Counted from the first letter of the stretch, positions 33,599 to 42,987 are shown. The stretch is 64,000 nucleotides of DNA from Enterococcus sulfureus ATCC 49903 (GCF_000407605.1 NZ_ASWO01000005.1:62001-126000); one strand, 5' to 3'. Made by a program: numbers and translations. Notes: generated by a model from the letters alone, not told the origin.

Positions 33599-33634
33599 AA
33601 TTGTACTAGCTCGAATACAAAGAGGGGGAGTACA

Positions 33635-33727
33635 TTGATCGAGCACTGGGAAACATTAGTAAGTGAACTTTATGGACTATTGAAACAAGAAACTCATTCA
33701 AGTATCGCGTCACTATTATCAAGATAA
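33635..33727 (+). CDS. Possible 30-aa leader peptide or small protein
   Basis: A TTG-initiated frame of 30 codons (LIEHWETLVSELYGLL...) follows an AGAGGGGGAG ribosome site and a good promoter, and ends 32 bp before the SDR gene. It could be a leader peptide or small protein. The strong ribosome site is the main support. Confidence 0.4.
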   Translation: MIEHWETLVSELYGLLKQETHSSIASLLSR

Positions 33728-33759
33728 TAAAAACGAAGATGAACAGGAGAGTAACCCTT

Positions 33760-34650
33760 ATGACAAAACCACATTTAGTTGATCCAAGAAATATGTACCA
33801 CACTGAAAAATTTCCAAAGCAAGATCAAGATACACCAGCATTAGATGATAAAATGGGACCACTTCCAGATTGTGGTGAAACAAGTTACGAAGGAAATCAT
33901 CAATTAGAAAATCGTCGTGTATTGATTACAGGTGCAGATTCTGGAATCGGTCGTGCAGCAGCGATTGCATTTTCTAGAGAAGGCGCAGACGTAGCGATTC
34001 AATTTTTACCTGGTGAAGAAACAGATGCCAAAGAAGTAGCAGAATTGATTGAAAAAGAAGGACGTAAAGCGTTACTTTTAGGATATGATTTCAAAGAAAG
34101 TGACCATTCAAAAGAGATGGTAGAAAAAGTAGTGGCAGAATTCGGTGGATTGGATACATTGATTTTAAATGCCGCACAACAAATCTCTCAACCAACTTTA
34201 GAAGATCTAACGATGGAACAAGTTGAAGAAACGTATAAAGTCAACATTATCTCAATGTTTGCGTTAGTAAAAGAAGCGGTGCCACACATGCCTCCAGGTA
34301 GTGCCATCGTGACGACAACTTCAATCCAAGGATTTAATCCAAGCCCTGGCTTGTTAGATTACGCGTCGACTAATGCTGCAGTAACCAATTTTACAATTGG
34401 ATTAGCTAAAAAATTAGCAGATAAAGGAATTCGTGTAAACGGTGTTGCACCAGGACCGATTTGGACACCGCTACAATTAGATGGTGGTCAACCTGAAGAA
34501 GATCTACCAGAATTTGGTCAAAATACGCTATTAGAGCGTGCGGGACAACCAGTCGAATTGGCACCTGTCTATGTATTTTTAGCATCAAACAAAGCAAGCT
34601 ACGTTACAGCTCAAATTTATGGCGTAACCGGCGGCGAAGCAATTAATTAA
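33760..34650 (+). CDS. SDR family oxidoreductase (YhdF/YghA-type) with atypical catalytic site
   Basis: A 296-residue short-chain dehydrogenase of the type with an N-terminal extension (about 50 residues) before the Rossmann domain. The cofactor motif TGADSGIG is at 57-64 and the structural NAA at 137-139. Catalytic Ser188 and Tyr201 have normal spacing, but the lysine of YxxxK is Asn205 (YASTN, codon AAT at 34372-34374). Relatives are general stress proteins acting on aldehydes or sugars. Loss of the lysine could reduce or change activity. I start at ATG 33760, behind CAGGAGAG. Confidence 0.9.
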   Translation: MTKPHLVDPRNMYHTEKFPKQDQDTPALDDKMGPLPDCGETSYEGNHQLENRRVLITGADSGIGRAAAIAFSREGADVAIQFLPGEETDAKEVAELIEKEGRKALLLGYDFKESDHSKEMVEKVVAEFGGLDTLILNAAQQISQPTLEDLTMEQVEETYKVNIISMFALVKEAVPHMPPGSAIVTTTSIQGFNPSPGLLDYASTNAAVTNFTIGLAKKLADKGIRVNGVAPGPIWTPLQLDGGQPEEDLPEFGQNTLLERAGQPVELAPVYVFLASNKASYVTAQIYGVTGGEAIN

Positions 34651-34660
34651 ATGAAAACAT

Positions 34661-34700
34661 GATCGACGCTTAAACGTGTCGGTCATATTTTTTTTTTTTT
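34661..34700 (+). terminator. Terminator after the SDR gene
   Basis: An ATGATCGACGC/GTGTCGGTCAT stem with G-U pairs is followed by a run of twelve or more T residues. Confidence 0.75.
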
Positions 34701-34714
34701 GATTTTTATATGAT

Positions 34715-34790
34715 AACCGGTTGACATATTTTTGAAAGCGATTTATAATCCAGATATAGAAAGCGCTTATATTTTTTGTGTCAACCGGTT
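34715..34790 (+). promoter_or_regulatory. Sucrose operon promoter with LacI-type operators and cre sites
   Basis: TTGACA (34721-34726) and TATAAT (34744-34749), 17 bp apart, form a consensus promoter. AACCGGTT palindromes at 34715-34722 and 34783-34790 overlap the -35 and lie downstream of the -10, as expected for the LacI-type repressor encoded in the operon. Two cre-like boxes (AAAGCGAT at 34735-34742 and AAAGCGCT at 34760-34767, each 12/14 to consensus in full) suggest CcpA repression by glucose. Confidence 0.85.
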
Positions 34791-34817
34791 AGTATAATCA
34801 ATCTGGAGGAAAAGAAA

Positions 34818-36092
34818 ATGTCGAAATTGAAAAAAGCCTTTAAAAATCAGTCTTATTTACAAAGTTCGGTTACATTAATGTTGTTTTTTGCATCATGGGG
34901 AGTTTGGTGGTCATTTTTCCAATTATGGTTAACCACACCAAAAAGCGGATTAGGTCTTTCTGGTAGTCAAGTGGGAACCGTATTTTCCGTTAATTCACTC
35001 GTGACCTTGATTTTGATGTTTATCTATGGTGCGGTCCAAGACAAATTAGTCATCAAGCGATCACTTTTAGTCTTTGCTTCTGTAATCGCTACCTTAATTG
35101 GACCATTCTTCATTTATGTGTATGGACCGTTGTTGCGAAGTCAATTTAACATTGGAATTTTAGTCGGTGCAGTAGTTTTGTCGGCGGGCTATCTTTCTGC
35201 AGTCGGTATATTTGAAGCTGTTTCAGAACGTTTTAGTCGTTTATTTGATTTTGAATATGGACAAGCGCGTGCGTGGGGATCATTTGGTTATGCTATCGTA
35301 GCATTATTGGCTGGCTTTTTATTTGTTATCAATCCTAATTTAAACTTTTGGGCAGGATCTTTCTTTGGGCTTTGTCTATTGCTGAATGTTTTATTTTGGA
35401 AACCTAAAGCAGAACGAGAAGCGATCGCGAAAATGAGTGATGCATCGACAGAATCGACTGTTCCATCATTAGGAGAAATGTTTTCTTTATTAAAATTAAA
35501 ACAATTATGGGTGGTCATTGTGTTTATCATGTTTACTTGGACATTTTATAACGTCTTTGATCAACAGATGTTTCCAGGGTTTTATACTAACTTGTTCTCC
35601 TCACAAGAAGTTGGACAGCAAGTATATGGAACGTTAAATTCAGTCCAAGTATTTTGTGAAGCGGCTATGTTAGGTGTAGTTCCATTGATTATGCGTAAAA
35701 TCGGAGTGAAAAAAACGTTGTTGATTGGTGTGACTATCATGTGTTTACGTATTGGATTATGTAGTGTGACGACAAGTCCGGTTGCTGTATCGATGATTAA
35801 AATGCTTCATGCATTAGAAGTACCTATGTTTATTTTGCCAATGTTTCGTTACTTTACGTTGCATTTTGATACAAAATTATCTGCCACACTTTACATGATA
35901 GGATTTCAAATTGCCGCTCAAGTTGGACAAGTGATTTTATCTACTCCTTTAGGAATCTTACGAGACAATGTTGGATTTACCATGACTTTTAGAATTATTT
36001 CATTGATCGTATTGGTTTCAGGTATCTTTGCGGCATTCTTATTAAAAAATGATGATCAAGATGTTTTAGGTGATCCGTTTATTCGACAATAA
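34818..36092 (+). CDS. cscB: Sucrose:H+ symporter (CscB-like, oligosaccharide:H+ symporter family)
   Basis: A 424-residue, twelve-helix MFS transporter that closely follows E. coli CscB along its length. Shared segments include SWGVWWSFF near the N terminus, IYGAVQDKL, FEYGQARAWGSFGYA near residue 145, and FYNVFDQQMFPGFY near residue 245. It imports unphosphorylated sucrose with protons. Most lactic acid bacteria use a PTS ScrA instead. The start is ATG 34818 behind GGAGGAAAAG; an upstream ATG overlaps the operator. It leads a cscB-hydrolase-fructokinase-repressor operon. Confidence 0.92.
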   Translation: MSKLKKAFKNQSYLQSSVTLMLFFASWGVWWSFFQLWLTTPKSGLGLSGSQVGTVFSVNSLVTLILMFIYGAVQDKLVIKRSLLVFASVIATLIGPFFIYVYGPLLRSQFNIGILVGAVVLSAGYLSAVGIFEAVSERFSRLFDFEYGQARAWGSFGYAIVALLAGFLFVINPNLNFWAGSFFGLCLLLNVLFWKPKAEREAIAKMSDASTESTVPSLGEMFSLLKLKQLWVVIVFIMFTWTFYNVFDQQMFPGFYTNLFSSQEVGQQVYGTLNSVQVFCEAAMLGVVPLIMRKIGVKKTLLIGVTIMCLRIGLCSVTTSPVAVSMIKMLHALEVPMFILPMFRYFTLHFDTKLSATLYMIGFQIAAQVGQVILSTPLGILRDNVGFTMTFRIISLIVLVSGIFAAFLLKNDDQDVLGDPFIRQ

Positions 36093-36134
36093 AATGAAAA
36101 ACATACACATTAGATAAAGAAAGAAGGAATTAAA

Positions 36135-37559
36135 ATGGAAAAAGAATTTATCGAAGTAAAAAATGAGCGTTATCGTTTAGGCTATCATATTATGGCGAGT
36201 AATGGTTGGATCAATGATCCCAACGGATTTGTTTATTTCAACGGCTACTATCATATTTTTTATCAGCACCATCCATACAGTGAAAAATGGGGTCCAATGC
36301 ATTGGGGCCATGCTCGTAGTAAAGATTTAGTACACTGGGAAACATTGCCGATCGCTTTAACACCAGGTGACGTAGAAGATCAAGACGGTTGTTTTTCAGG
36401 AAGTGCGATTGTAAAAGAGGACACCTTGTATTTATTTTACACAGGACATCATTATTATGGGGATAATGATCCCGATCATTTTTGGCAAAATCAAAATATG
36501 GCTTACAGTAAAGATGGGATTCATTTTACAAAATATGAACACAATCCAGTGATTGCAAAAGAACCTGCAGATAATACACATCATTTCCGCGATCCTAAAG
36601 TTTGGGAACAAAACGGTGTTTATTATATGATCTTAGGTAGTCAAGAAAATGATGGCTTGGGTCGCGTTATTATTTATCGCTCAAAAGACTTGCTTGATTG
36701 GGAATATGTAGGGCCAATGACGAAAGCGAAAAGTTTAGCTGAAGAAGGATTCATGTGGGAGTGTCCAGACTTTTTTGAATTAGATGGATCATCTGTATTA
36801 TTGCTCTCTCCGCAAGGAATCGAGGCTCGCGGAAAAGATTATTTGAATCTCTTCCAAACAGGTTACTTTGTAGGAACGTTAAATGAATCGGATATGACAT
36901 ATGCACACAAAGAATTTAAAGAATTGGATCGTGGTCATGATTTTTATGCGACACAAACCACACTAGCCCCAGATGGACGTCGTTTGGTTTTCGGCTGGAT
37001 GGATATGTGGGAAAGTGAGATGCCAGAACAAGCAGATGGCTGGGCAGGTGCGCTCACGTTACCACGCGAGTTATCTTTAAAAGACGGTCATCTTTACATG
37101 AAGCCGGTACGTGAACTACAAGCATTGCGTCAAGAAACACAATGCGATACAGTGCAAAAAATAGAAGCGGAGTGTGAACTTGCTCATGAGTTGAAACAAC
37201 ATGAATTGATCATCGATTTTGAAAAGATAAGCCTAGATACTGCATGGACGTTATCTTTTGATACGAATGTCGCACAAGTGATGCATCTTACGTATGATCC
37301 AAAAAATCATGAATTAATTTTACGTAGAACCGACAATAACGAAGCCCGTTATGGTACAATCCAAGAGGAGAAAGTTTTCTCATGTCAGGTATTTATCGAC
37401 ACTAGTTCAATTGAGATTTTTCTGAATGATGGTGAAACGGTATTTACTGAGCGTTATTATTCTGAAGCACCACTGGCTTGTCGTTTGACTGTAGATCAGC
37501 CAACGACGATTGCACATACAGTATACGCTTTAGATAGTAAGGCGATTACCTATATCTAA
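36135..37559 (+). CDS. GH32 sucrose hydrolase (invertase / sucrose-6-phosphate hydrolase family)
   Basis: A 474-residue glycoside hydrolase family 32 enzyme. The N-terminal five-bladed propeller has WINDPNGF (nucleophile Asp) near residue 26, FRDPKV near residue 152 and ECPDFF (acid/base Glu) near residue 209; the C-terminal beta-sandwich ends with IDTSSIEIFLNDGE. With a CscB-type symporter the substrate is probably free sucrose, giving glucose and fructose, as with E. coli CscA, although the family also includes sucrose-6-phosphate hydrolases. It lies 42 bp after the transporter gene. Confidence 0.93.
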   Translation: MEKEFIEVKNERYRLGYHIMASNGWINDPNGFVYFNGYYHIFYQHHPYSEKWGPMHWGHARSKDLVHWETLPIALTPGDVEDQDGCFSGSAIVKEDTLYLFYTGHHYYGDNDPDHFWQNQNMAYSKDGIHFTKYEHNPVIAKEPADNTHHFRDPKVWEQNGVYYMILGSQENDGLGRVIIYRSKDLLDWEYVGPMTKAKSLAEEGFMWECPDFFELDGSSVLLLSPQGIEARGKDYLNLFQTGYFVGTLNESDMTYAHKEFKELDRGHDFYATQTTLAPDGRRLVFGWMDMWESEMPEQADGWAGALTLPRELSLKDGHLYMKPVRELQALRQETQCDTVQKIEAECELAHELKQHELIIDFEKISLDTAWTLSFDTNVAQVMHLTYDPKNHELILRRTDNNEARYGTIQEEKVFSCQVFIDTSSIEIFLNDGETVFTERYYSEAPLACRLTVDQPTTIAHTVYALDSKAITYI

Positions 37560-37572
37560 GGAGGGTTCCATT

Positions 37573-38445
37573 TTGTTAATTGGAAGTATTGAAGCAGGCG
37601 GTACAAAATTTGTTTGTGCAGTAGGCGATGAAGACTATCGTGTGAAAGATCAGGTGACGATCCCAACTACAACACCTGAAGAAACAATTGCAAAAACGAT
37701 CGAGTATTTTAAACAATTTGATATTGAGGCATTAGGTGTAGCATCTTTTGGCCCAATCGAAATTCGTAAACATTCACCAAAATACGGATATATTACGACA
37801 ACACCTAAAAAAGGATGGCAAAATACCGATTTATTAGGTCAGCTAGAAAAAGCGTTGAACGTTCCAGCAGCGTTTACTACGGATGTGAACGGTTCAGCTT
37901 ATGGTGAATACATTATGTCGACACTTACAAATGAAAAAATCGATTCGGTTGTCTACTATACTGTGGGAACAGGAGTCGGTGGTGGTGCAGTCATCGAAGG
38001 ACGTCTTTTAGGCGATGCTGGGCATCCTGAAATGGGCCATACGTTTGTTAAACGTCATCCTGAAGATTTAGATTTTGAAGGAATTTGCCCGTATCATGGA
38101 GACTGTTTAGAAGGTTTGGTTGCCGGCCCAACATTTGAAGCTCGTCTAGGACAAAAAGGTGAAACTGTTCCGTTGACTGATCCAGTTTGGGATATTTTGG
38201 CGTATTATCTAGCACAAGCTGTGATTCAAGCGACGCTGATCACACGTCCAGATAAAATCGTATTTGGTGGAAGTGTTGTCAATGATGTGTTATTGACTAA
38301 AATTCGTGAAAAAACTGCTGAAATGCTGAATGATTATGTTGAATTACCTCCATTAGAAAAATATATTACACGTCCTTTGATCCAAAATAATGGATCGGCA
38401 ACTTTAGGAAACTTTGCATTAGGACTACGTTTGTTACAAGAATAA
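37573..38445 (+). CDS. scrK: Fructokinase (ROK family)
   Basis: A 290-residue ROK kinase that phosphorylates fructose released by sucrose hydrolysis. Visible motifs are GSIEAGGTKFVCAVGD at residues 3-18 (phosphate 1), the GTGVGGGAVIEGRLLGDAGHPEMGH region near residue 137, and the zinc-binding set completed by CPYHGDCLEG near residue 175. It starts with TTG behind AAGGAGGG, 13 bp after the hydrolase. The ScrK-type ROK enzyme is typical of Gram-positive bacteria. Confidence 0.94.
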   Translation: MLIGSIEAGGTKFVCAVGDEDYRVKDQVTIPTTTPEETIAKTIEYFKQFDIEALGVASFGPIEIRKHSPKYGYITTTPKKGWQNTDLLGQLEKALNVPAAFTTDVNGSAYGEYIMSTLTNEKIDSVVYYTVGTGVGGGAVIEGRLLGDAGHPEMGHTFVKRHPEDLDFEGICPYHGDCLEGLVAGPTFEARLGQKGETVPLTDPVWDILAYYLAQAVIQATLITRPDKIVFGGSVVNDVLLTKIREKTAEMLNDYVELPPLEKYITRPLIQNNGSATLGNFALGLRLLQE

Positions 38446-38451
38446 GCGATG

Positions 38452-38487
38452 ACCCCGTGATGCCTTTGTGTATGACGGGGATTTTTT
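38452..38487 (+). terminator. Weak hairpin between fructokinase and LacI genes
   Basis: CCCCGT pairs with ACGGGG around a long loop and is followed by seven T residues. It probably reduces read-through into the repressor gene. Confidence 0.55.
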
Positions 38488-38501
38488 TAAGGAGTGAAGC
38501 G

Positions 38502-39500
38502 ATGCGTCCCAAATTAGAAGATGTAGCAAAATTAGCCAATGTCTCCAAAACGACGGTGTCTAGAGTTTTAAACAAGCGAGGCTATTTAAGTCAAGAAACG
38601 ATCGATAAGGTTGAAGCGGCAATGAAAGAACTCAATTATCAACCAAATACAGTTGCCAGACAGTTATATAATAAAAAAACTAATTTGATTGGCTTGATTT
38701 TTCCGACAGTCGCTAATCCTTTCTTTGGAGAATTGGTTGCGATTTTAGAAAATGAACTTTATCAACGAGGGTATAAAGTGATTATTGGAAATTCAATGAA
38801 CAATCGTCGTAAAGAAACAGATTATTTAAATCAATTGTTAAGTGAACAAGTCGATGGCTTGATCGTAGGTGCGCATAATCAAGGAATTGAAGAATATCGT
38901 TATGAGCATTTACCGATTGTCGCAATCGATCGTGTGATGAATGAAGATATTCCGATTATTGAATCCGATAATTATTTTGGTGGAAAACAAGCGACGCAAC
39001 TCTTGATCGATCAAGGAGCAAAAGTAATTTTACATACGAATGGTCCTGCTGATTTAGATACACCAGCAATGCGTCGACGTAAAGCTTATGAAGACACAAT
39101 GCAAGAACATGGCTTAGTCCCTGAGACTGTTGTCGTCGATTTTAATATTACTTATGAAGAAAAACAACAAATTTTCCAGAAAATATTTGATGAGCATCCA
39201 AATGTTGAAGGGATTTTTGCCTCCAATGATGTGGATGCGATGATGTTGTATCAAATTGCACAACAACGCCAATATCGTGTGCCAGAAGATCTGTTGATCG
39301 TAGGATATGATGGCACTACGTTGATGCGTACCTTATTTCCCGATTTGACTACAATTGTTCAGCCAATACGAGAGATCGCGCTACAAGCGATTCAAACGTT
39401 AGAAAAGCGATTGGCTAAACGTGAGACGGCTAAAGAATATATTTGCCCAGTGCAGTTGCATCATGGAAAAACAGGATTTAAAAAACAGACGACCATTTAA
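38502..39500 (+). CDS. LacI family repressor of the sucrose operon
   Basis: A 332-residue regulator with an N-terminal LacI HTH (LEDVAKLANVSKTTVSRVLN, residues 4-23) and a periplasmic-binding-like effector domain. It is last in the sucrose operon and is expected to bind the AACCGGTT sites at 34715 and 34783, with a sucrose-derived sugar as inducer. I use ATG 38502, which follows AAGGAG; an upstream in-frame ATG lies in the terminator. It overlaps the convergent Lrp gene by 4 nt. Confidence 0.9.
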   Translation: MRPKLEDVAKLANVSKTTVSRVLNKRGYLSQETIDKVEAAMKELNYQPNTVARQLYNKKTNLIGLIFPTVANPFFGELVAILENELYQRGYKVIIGNSMNNRRKETDYLNQLLSEQVDGLIVGAHNQGIEEYRYEHLPIVAIDRVMNEDIPIIESDNYFGGKQATQLLIDQGAKVILHTNGPADLDTPAMRRRKAYEDTMQEHGLVPETVVVDFNITYEEKQQIFQKIFDEHPNVEGIFASNDVDAMMLYQIAQQRQYRVPEDLLIVGYDGTTLMRTLFPDLTTIVQPIREIALQAIQTLEKRLAKRETAKEYICPVQLHHGKTGFKKQTTI

Positions 39501-39523
39501 TCAAGTGGTTCGTCTGTTTTTTT
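39481..39523. terminator. Bidirectional terminator LacI / Lrp
   Basis: AAACAGACGA(A)CCA pairs with TGGTTCGTCTGTTT and has T runs on both strands, overlapping the two convergent stop codons. Confidence 0.8.
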
Positions 39524-39952
39524 GAAGGTAAATCCACGAGAAGATAAAGGAGTTGAAAAGACGATTTGCGTATTCGTACGACCAAATGATTGAATCTGAT
39601 TGATAAAATGATCCAATTTAGAAGTCGTTGGAAACACGACTTTTAAGAGCATTGAATAAGGTCCCGTCACGCAATCACATTCTAAAATATTGGGAATATC
39701 TTGGATATACGTATAAAATTGGGGTTTTTGTTGTGGTTCAACAGATATTTGGATATAGGCTTTAATCGCTAAATTTGTTTGTTCGTAATCTAAAGCAGCA
39801 TGATAGCCCGTAATGATTCCGCGTTCTTCTAATTGCTTGATGCGTTGTGAAATCGCAGGACCGCTGATAAATAACCGTTCACTTAAGTGTTTGATCGAAC
39901 TGCGTCCATCTTGCTGTAATAATGTTAATAATTGATAATCTAAGTGATCCAT
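39497..39952 (-). CDS. Lrp/AsnC family transcriptional regulator
   Basis: A 151-residue feast/famine regulator: N-terminal HTH (SSIKHLSERLFISGPAISQRI, near residues 18-38) and a C-terminal RAM ligand-binding domain with the CDCVTGPYSMLLKV segment. I start at ATG 39952 behind GAGGAAAG; a much longer upstream frame crosses the divergent aspA start and is not plausible. It diverges from the aspartase-like gene, so it probably controls that gene in response to an amino acid. Confidence 0.9.
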   Translation of the reverse strand: MDHLDYQLLTLLQQDGRSSIKHLSERLFISGPAISQRIKQLEERGIITGYHAALDYEQTNLAIKAYIQISVEPQQKPQFYTYIQDIPNILECDCVTGPYSMLLKVVFPTTSKLDHFINQIQSFGRTNTQIVFSTPLSSRGFTFKKTDEPLD

Positions 39953-40104
39953 GACTTTCCTCTTTTCTAAATTTAGCGTATTTTTCTTTGATAAAAAACA
40001 AGTAAGCGATTGCGTACTTTGATAATAAAAGAAGTACACAGATCGTCTTATTTTCCTAATGAATCTATGATAGTTTATCATATAAATAGCAAGGGGGAGA
40101 AACA

Positions 40105-41454
40105 ATGATGCGGATTGAAGAAGATAGTTTAGGACAAGCATTGATTCATGAAGATTCTTATGAGGGGATCCATACGTACCGTGCAAAGGAAAATTTTACG
40201 ATTAGTACAGCTGTAGTTGATCCCAAATTGCTGCACGCTATGATTTTAATTAAATCAGCAGCAGCCAGTGCGAATGGCCGAGCAGAACTGATTGAGACAA
40301 AAAAAGTCGAAGCAATCAAAAAAGCAACTCGTGATGTATTGGATCAGACTATTTCTTTAGACTGCAAATTAGATGCTATCCAAGGTGGAGCGGGAACATC
40401 AACGAATATGTATATCAACGAAGTGCTAGCCAATCGAGCGTTAGAGCATTTGCAATATACAAAAGGAGAGTATCAGTATTTAGATCCTCTAGATGATGTC
40501 AACAGAAGTCAATCTACAAATGATGTTTATCCAAGTTCAGGTAAAATCGCGATCTATTTATATATGATCGAATTAGACCGGGTTTTAGGATCTTTGATTG
40601 CAGCGTTCCATAAAAAAGCACAAGAATACGCGACTGTTCAAAAGATGGGGCGTACACAGCTACAAGATGCTGTACCCACAACCTTTGGGACAACGTTTTC
40701 TGCTTTTGCGACTAGTTTAGCACGTTGCCAAAAACGTTTGTCTACAAGTCGTAAAGAATTGACCTCTTTAAATCTAGGTGGTACAGCAATCGGAACGGGT
40801 GTAAATGCTAGTCCGATCTATCAACAAGCAATTTATGAAGAGCTAAATCATTTGTTACCGTTTAAAGTCTATCCTGCTGATCATTTAGTCGATGCAACAC
40901 AACATATCGATCAATTTGTTCAGATTTCAAGTAGCTTAAAAGCATTGGCTGTGGCGTTATCGAAAATCGCGCATGATCTTCGCTTAATGGCAAGTGGACC
41001 ACGCAGTGGATTAAATGAAATTCAATTGCCTAAACGCCAAGCAGGATCTTCAATCATGCCAGGAAAAGTCAATCCAGTCATTCCAGAAGTCGTGCAACAA
41101 GTCGCCTTTCAAGTAATGGGAAGCGATGTGACGATTACACTTGCAGCGCAATCTGGTGAATTAGAATTAAATCCGTTTGAGCCTATTATATTCCATCATT
41201 TATTTCTTTCGTTAACCAGTTTGATTCAAGTTTGCGATACGTTTCAAACGAAATGTGTTGAAGGTATTGTGGTGAACGAAAGACATTGTCAGCAACAAGT
41301 TGATCAAAGCGTCAGTTTGGCGACTCGTTTAACCCCATTAATTGGATACAAAAAAGCCAGTGAGCTAGTTGAAAAAGCGTTAAAGGAGAATCAACCGATC
41401 GAAGCTTTTTTGAGTGAAGAAGTGATTTTGAAATTACACAAGGTACGTAACTAA
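40105..41454 (+). CDS. aspA: Aspartate ammonia-lyase (aspartase/fumarase superfamily)
   Basis: A 449-residue member of the class II fumarase/aspartase superfamily. The signature loop SSIMPGKVNPV is near residue 312, and the conserved segments DVNRSQSTNDVYPSS near residue 131 and GRTQLQDAVPTTFG near residue 185 are present. The N terminus MRIEEDSLG resembles aspartases (typical length about 470). The reaction is L-aspartate to fumarate and ammonia. The divergent Lrp regulator fits amino-acid control. A related lyase such as fumarase is possible but less likely. Confidence 0.85.
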   Translation: MMRIEEDSLGQALIHEDSYEGIHTYRAKENFTISTAVVDPKLLHAMILIKSAAASANGRAELIETKKVEAIKKATRDVLDQTISLDCKLDAIQGGAGTSTNMYINEVLANRALEHLQYTKGEYQYLDPLDDVNRSQSTNDVYPSSGKIAIYLYMIELDRVLGSLIAAFHKKAQEYATVQKMGRTQLQDAVPTTFGTTFSAFATSLARCQKRLSTSRKELTSLNLGGTAIGTGVNASPIYQQAIYEELNHLLPFKVYPADHLVDATQHIDQFVQISSSLKALAVALSKIAHDLRLMASGPRSGLNEIQLPKRQAGSSIMPGKVNPVIPEVVQQVAFQVMGSDVTITLAAQSGELELNPFEPIIFHHLFLSLTSLIQVCDTFQTKCVEGIVVNERHCQQQVDQSVSLATRLTPLIGYKKASELVEKALKENQPIEAFLSEEVILKLHKVRN

Positions 41455-41538
41455 AACTATTGTCACATACTTGAAATTCCTTTGCGCTCCGTTCGTTTAT
41501 CCGTCATAATAGGATGGATAAGAAAAGGAGCGAAGACT

Positions 41539-42945
41539 GTGAAGGAATTAAAACAAAATATTTGGATTTTATTGACGATCTGTTTGTTTATTTTTATGTC
41601 GACTTTAGACTCTAGTATTGTAAATATCGCGTTGCCGACGATTAGCCGTGAACTTGCCATTCCATTGACCCAAAGTGAATGGGTCGTGTCGAGTTATCTA
41701 CTAACGATTTGTTGTACGTTATTGATTTTTGGGAAATTAGGCGATATGTTGGGGAAAACGACAGTATATAAAGCCGGAGGAGTCATTTTTATTGTCGGAT
41801 CACTTTGTTGTGGACTAAGTCAAAACTTACTGATGCTTGTCGCTTCACGTGTATTGCAAGCATTAGGATCAGGAATGATTATGAGCAACAGTAATGGGAT
41901 TATTACTGAAACATTTCCAAAGCAACAGCGAGGTCGAGCGCTAGGAATTTTGGCAGCTTTTGTTTCATTAGGTGCGATTACAGGTCCTGGATTAGGGGGA
42001 TTGTTGCTAAGTCAATGGAATTGGAATGCGATTTTCTTGATCAATGTACCGATTGGTATTATTGGCATGTTGTTTGGATATCGTATTTTACCAAAAAGTG
42101 CGCATCGTCAAAAACAACAATTGGATTATATCGGCATGTGTTTATTAGCGGGGATGATTCTGACATTTTATGCAGCGATCCAAACCTTAACAAGTGCTGC
42201 ATTGATGAGTATTGCGTTGCTGATCGGAACAGTTGTTTGTTTTGTCGCTTTTTATTTTTGGGAGAAACGTGCACGTAATCCATTGGTTGAATTGTCGTTG
42301 TTTAAAAATGAAATATTCGATGAAAGTTTAGTAAGTGCATTATTTGTCTTTATCAGCGCATTCTTTTTTACGATGATCATGCCCTTTTATTTACAAGAGA
42401 TTAAAGGATTTTCAACAAGTCAAGCGGGGATGATTATGATGGTATTTCCAATTGTTCAAGTGGTATTAGCCCCAATTGCTGGATATTTAGCGGATCGATT
42501 GAATAAACGAGTGCTCACAATTATTGGGTTAGGTTTATTAACTTGTGGCCAGTTGACTTATTTATTGTGGCAAGTGACAAGTCCACTTACGATTATTATT
42601 CCCTCGATTATTTTATCTTCGATGGGCAATTCTTTGTTCCAAGCGCCAAATAATACCATCATTATGAATGCAGTTGAAAAGCGTTTTTTAGGAATCGCTG
42701 GGGCATTAAATGCATTGTCTAGAAATCTAGGCATGGTTTTAGGTGTCGGGCTATCAACGACAATCTTGACGCTTGCTGTCCATTCATTTTCTAACGGACC
42801 AGTAAACGATCTTACAAGTGATCCAATTATATTTGTTAAAGGAATGCATGTAGCCTTCACGGTCTCTATGACATTGTGTTTTGTCGCTTTTTTATTTATT
42901 TTAACCATGACGGTCAAAAAACAAAGACAACAAAAGAGACTGTAA
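41539..42945 (+). CDS. MFS drug transporter, DHA2 family (14 helices)
   Basis: A 468-residue efflux permease with about fourteen transmembrane helices. The N-terminal motif TLDSSIVNIALPTI, the proton-site WVVSSYLLT, motif A GKLGDMLGKT and motif C-like LGAITGPGLGGLL are typical of DHA2 exporters (EmrB/QacA type). The drug or metabolite is unknown. I choose GTG 41539, which has an AAAGGAG site; the longer frame from 41482 has none. It ends at a strong terminator. Confidence 0.9.
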   Translation: MKELKQNIWILLTICLFIFMSTLDSSIVNIALPTISRELAIPLTQSEWVVSSYLLTICCTLLIFGKLGDMLGKTTVYKAGGVIFIVGSLCCGLSQNLLMLVASRVLQALGSGMIMSNSNGIITETFPKQQRGRALGILAAFVSLGAITGPGLGGLLLSQWNWNAIFLINVPIGIIGMLFGYRILPKSAHRQKQQLDYIGMCLLAGMILTFYAAIQTLTSAALMSIALLIGTVVCFVAFYFWEKRARNPLVELSLFKNEIFDESLVSALFVFISAFFFTMIMPFYLQEIKGFSTSQAGMIMMVFPIVQVVLAPIAGYLADRLNKRVLTIIGLGLLTCGQLTYLLWQVTSPLTIIIPSIILSSMGNSLFQAPNNTIIMNAVEKRFLGIAGALNALSRNLGMVLGVGLSTTILTLAVHSFSNGPVNDLTSDPIIFVKGMHVAFTVSMTLCFVAFLFILTMTVKKQRQQKRL

Positions 42946-42987
42946 TAAAAGTCGTCAGCTCGAAGAACACTTTTTGTACATTTTTTA

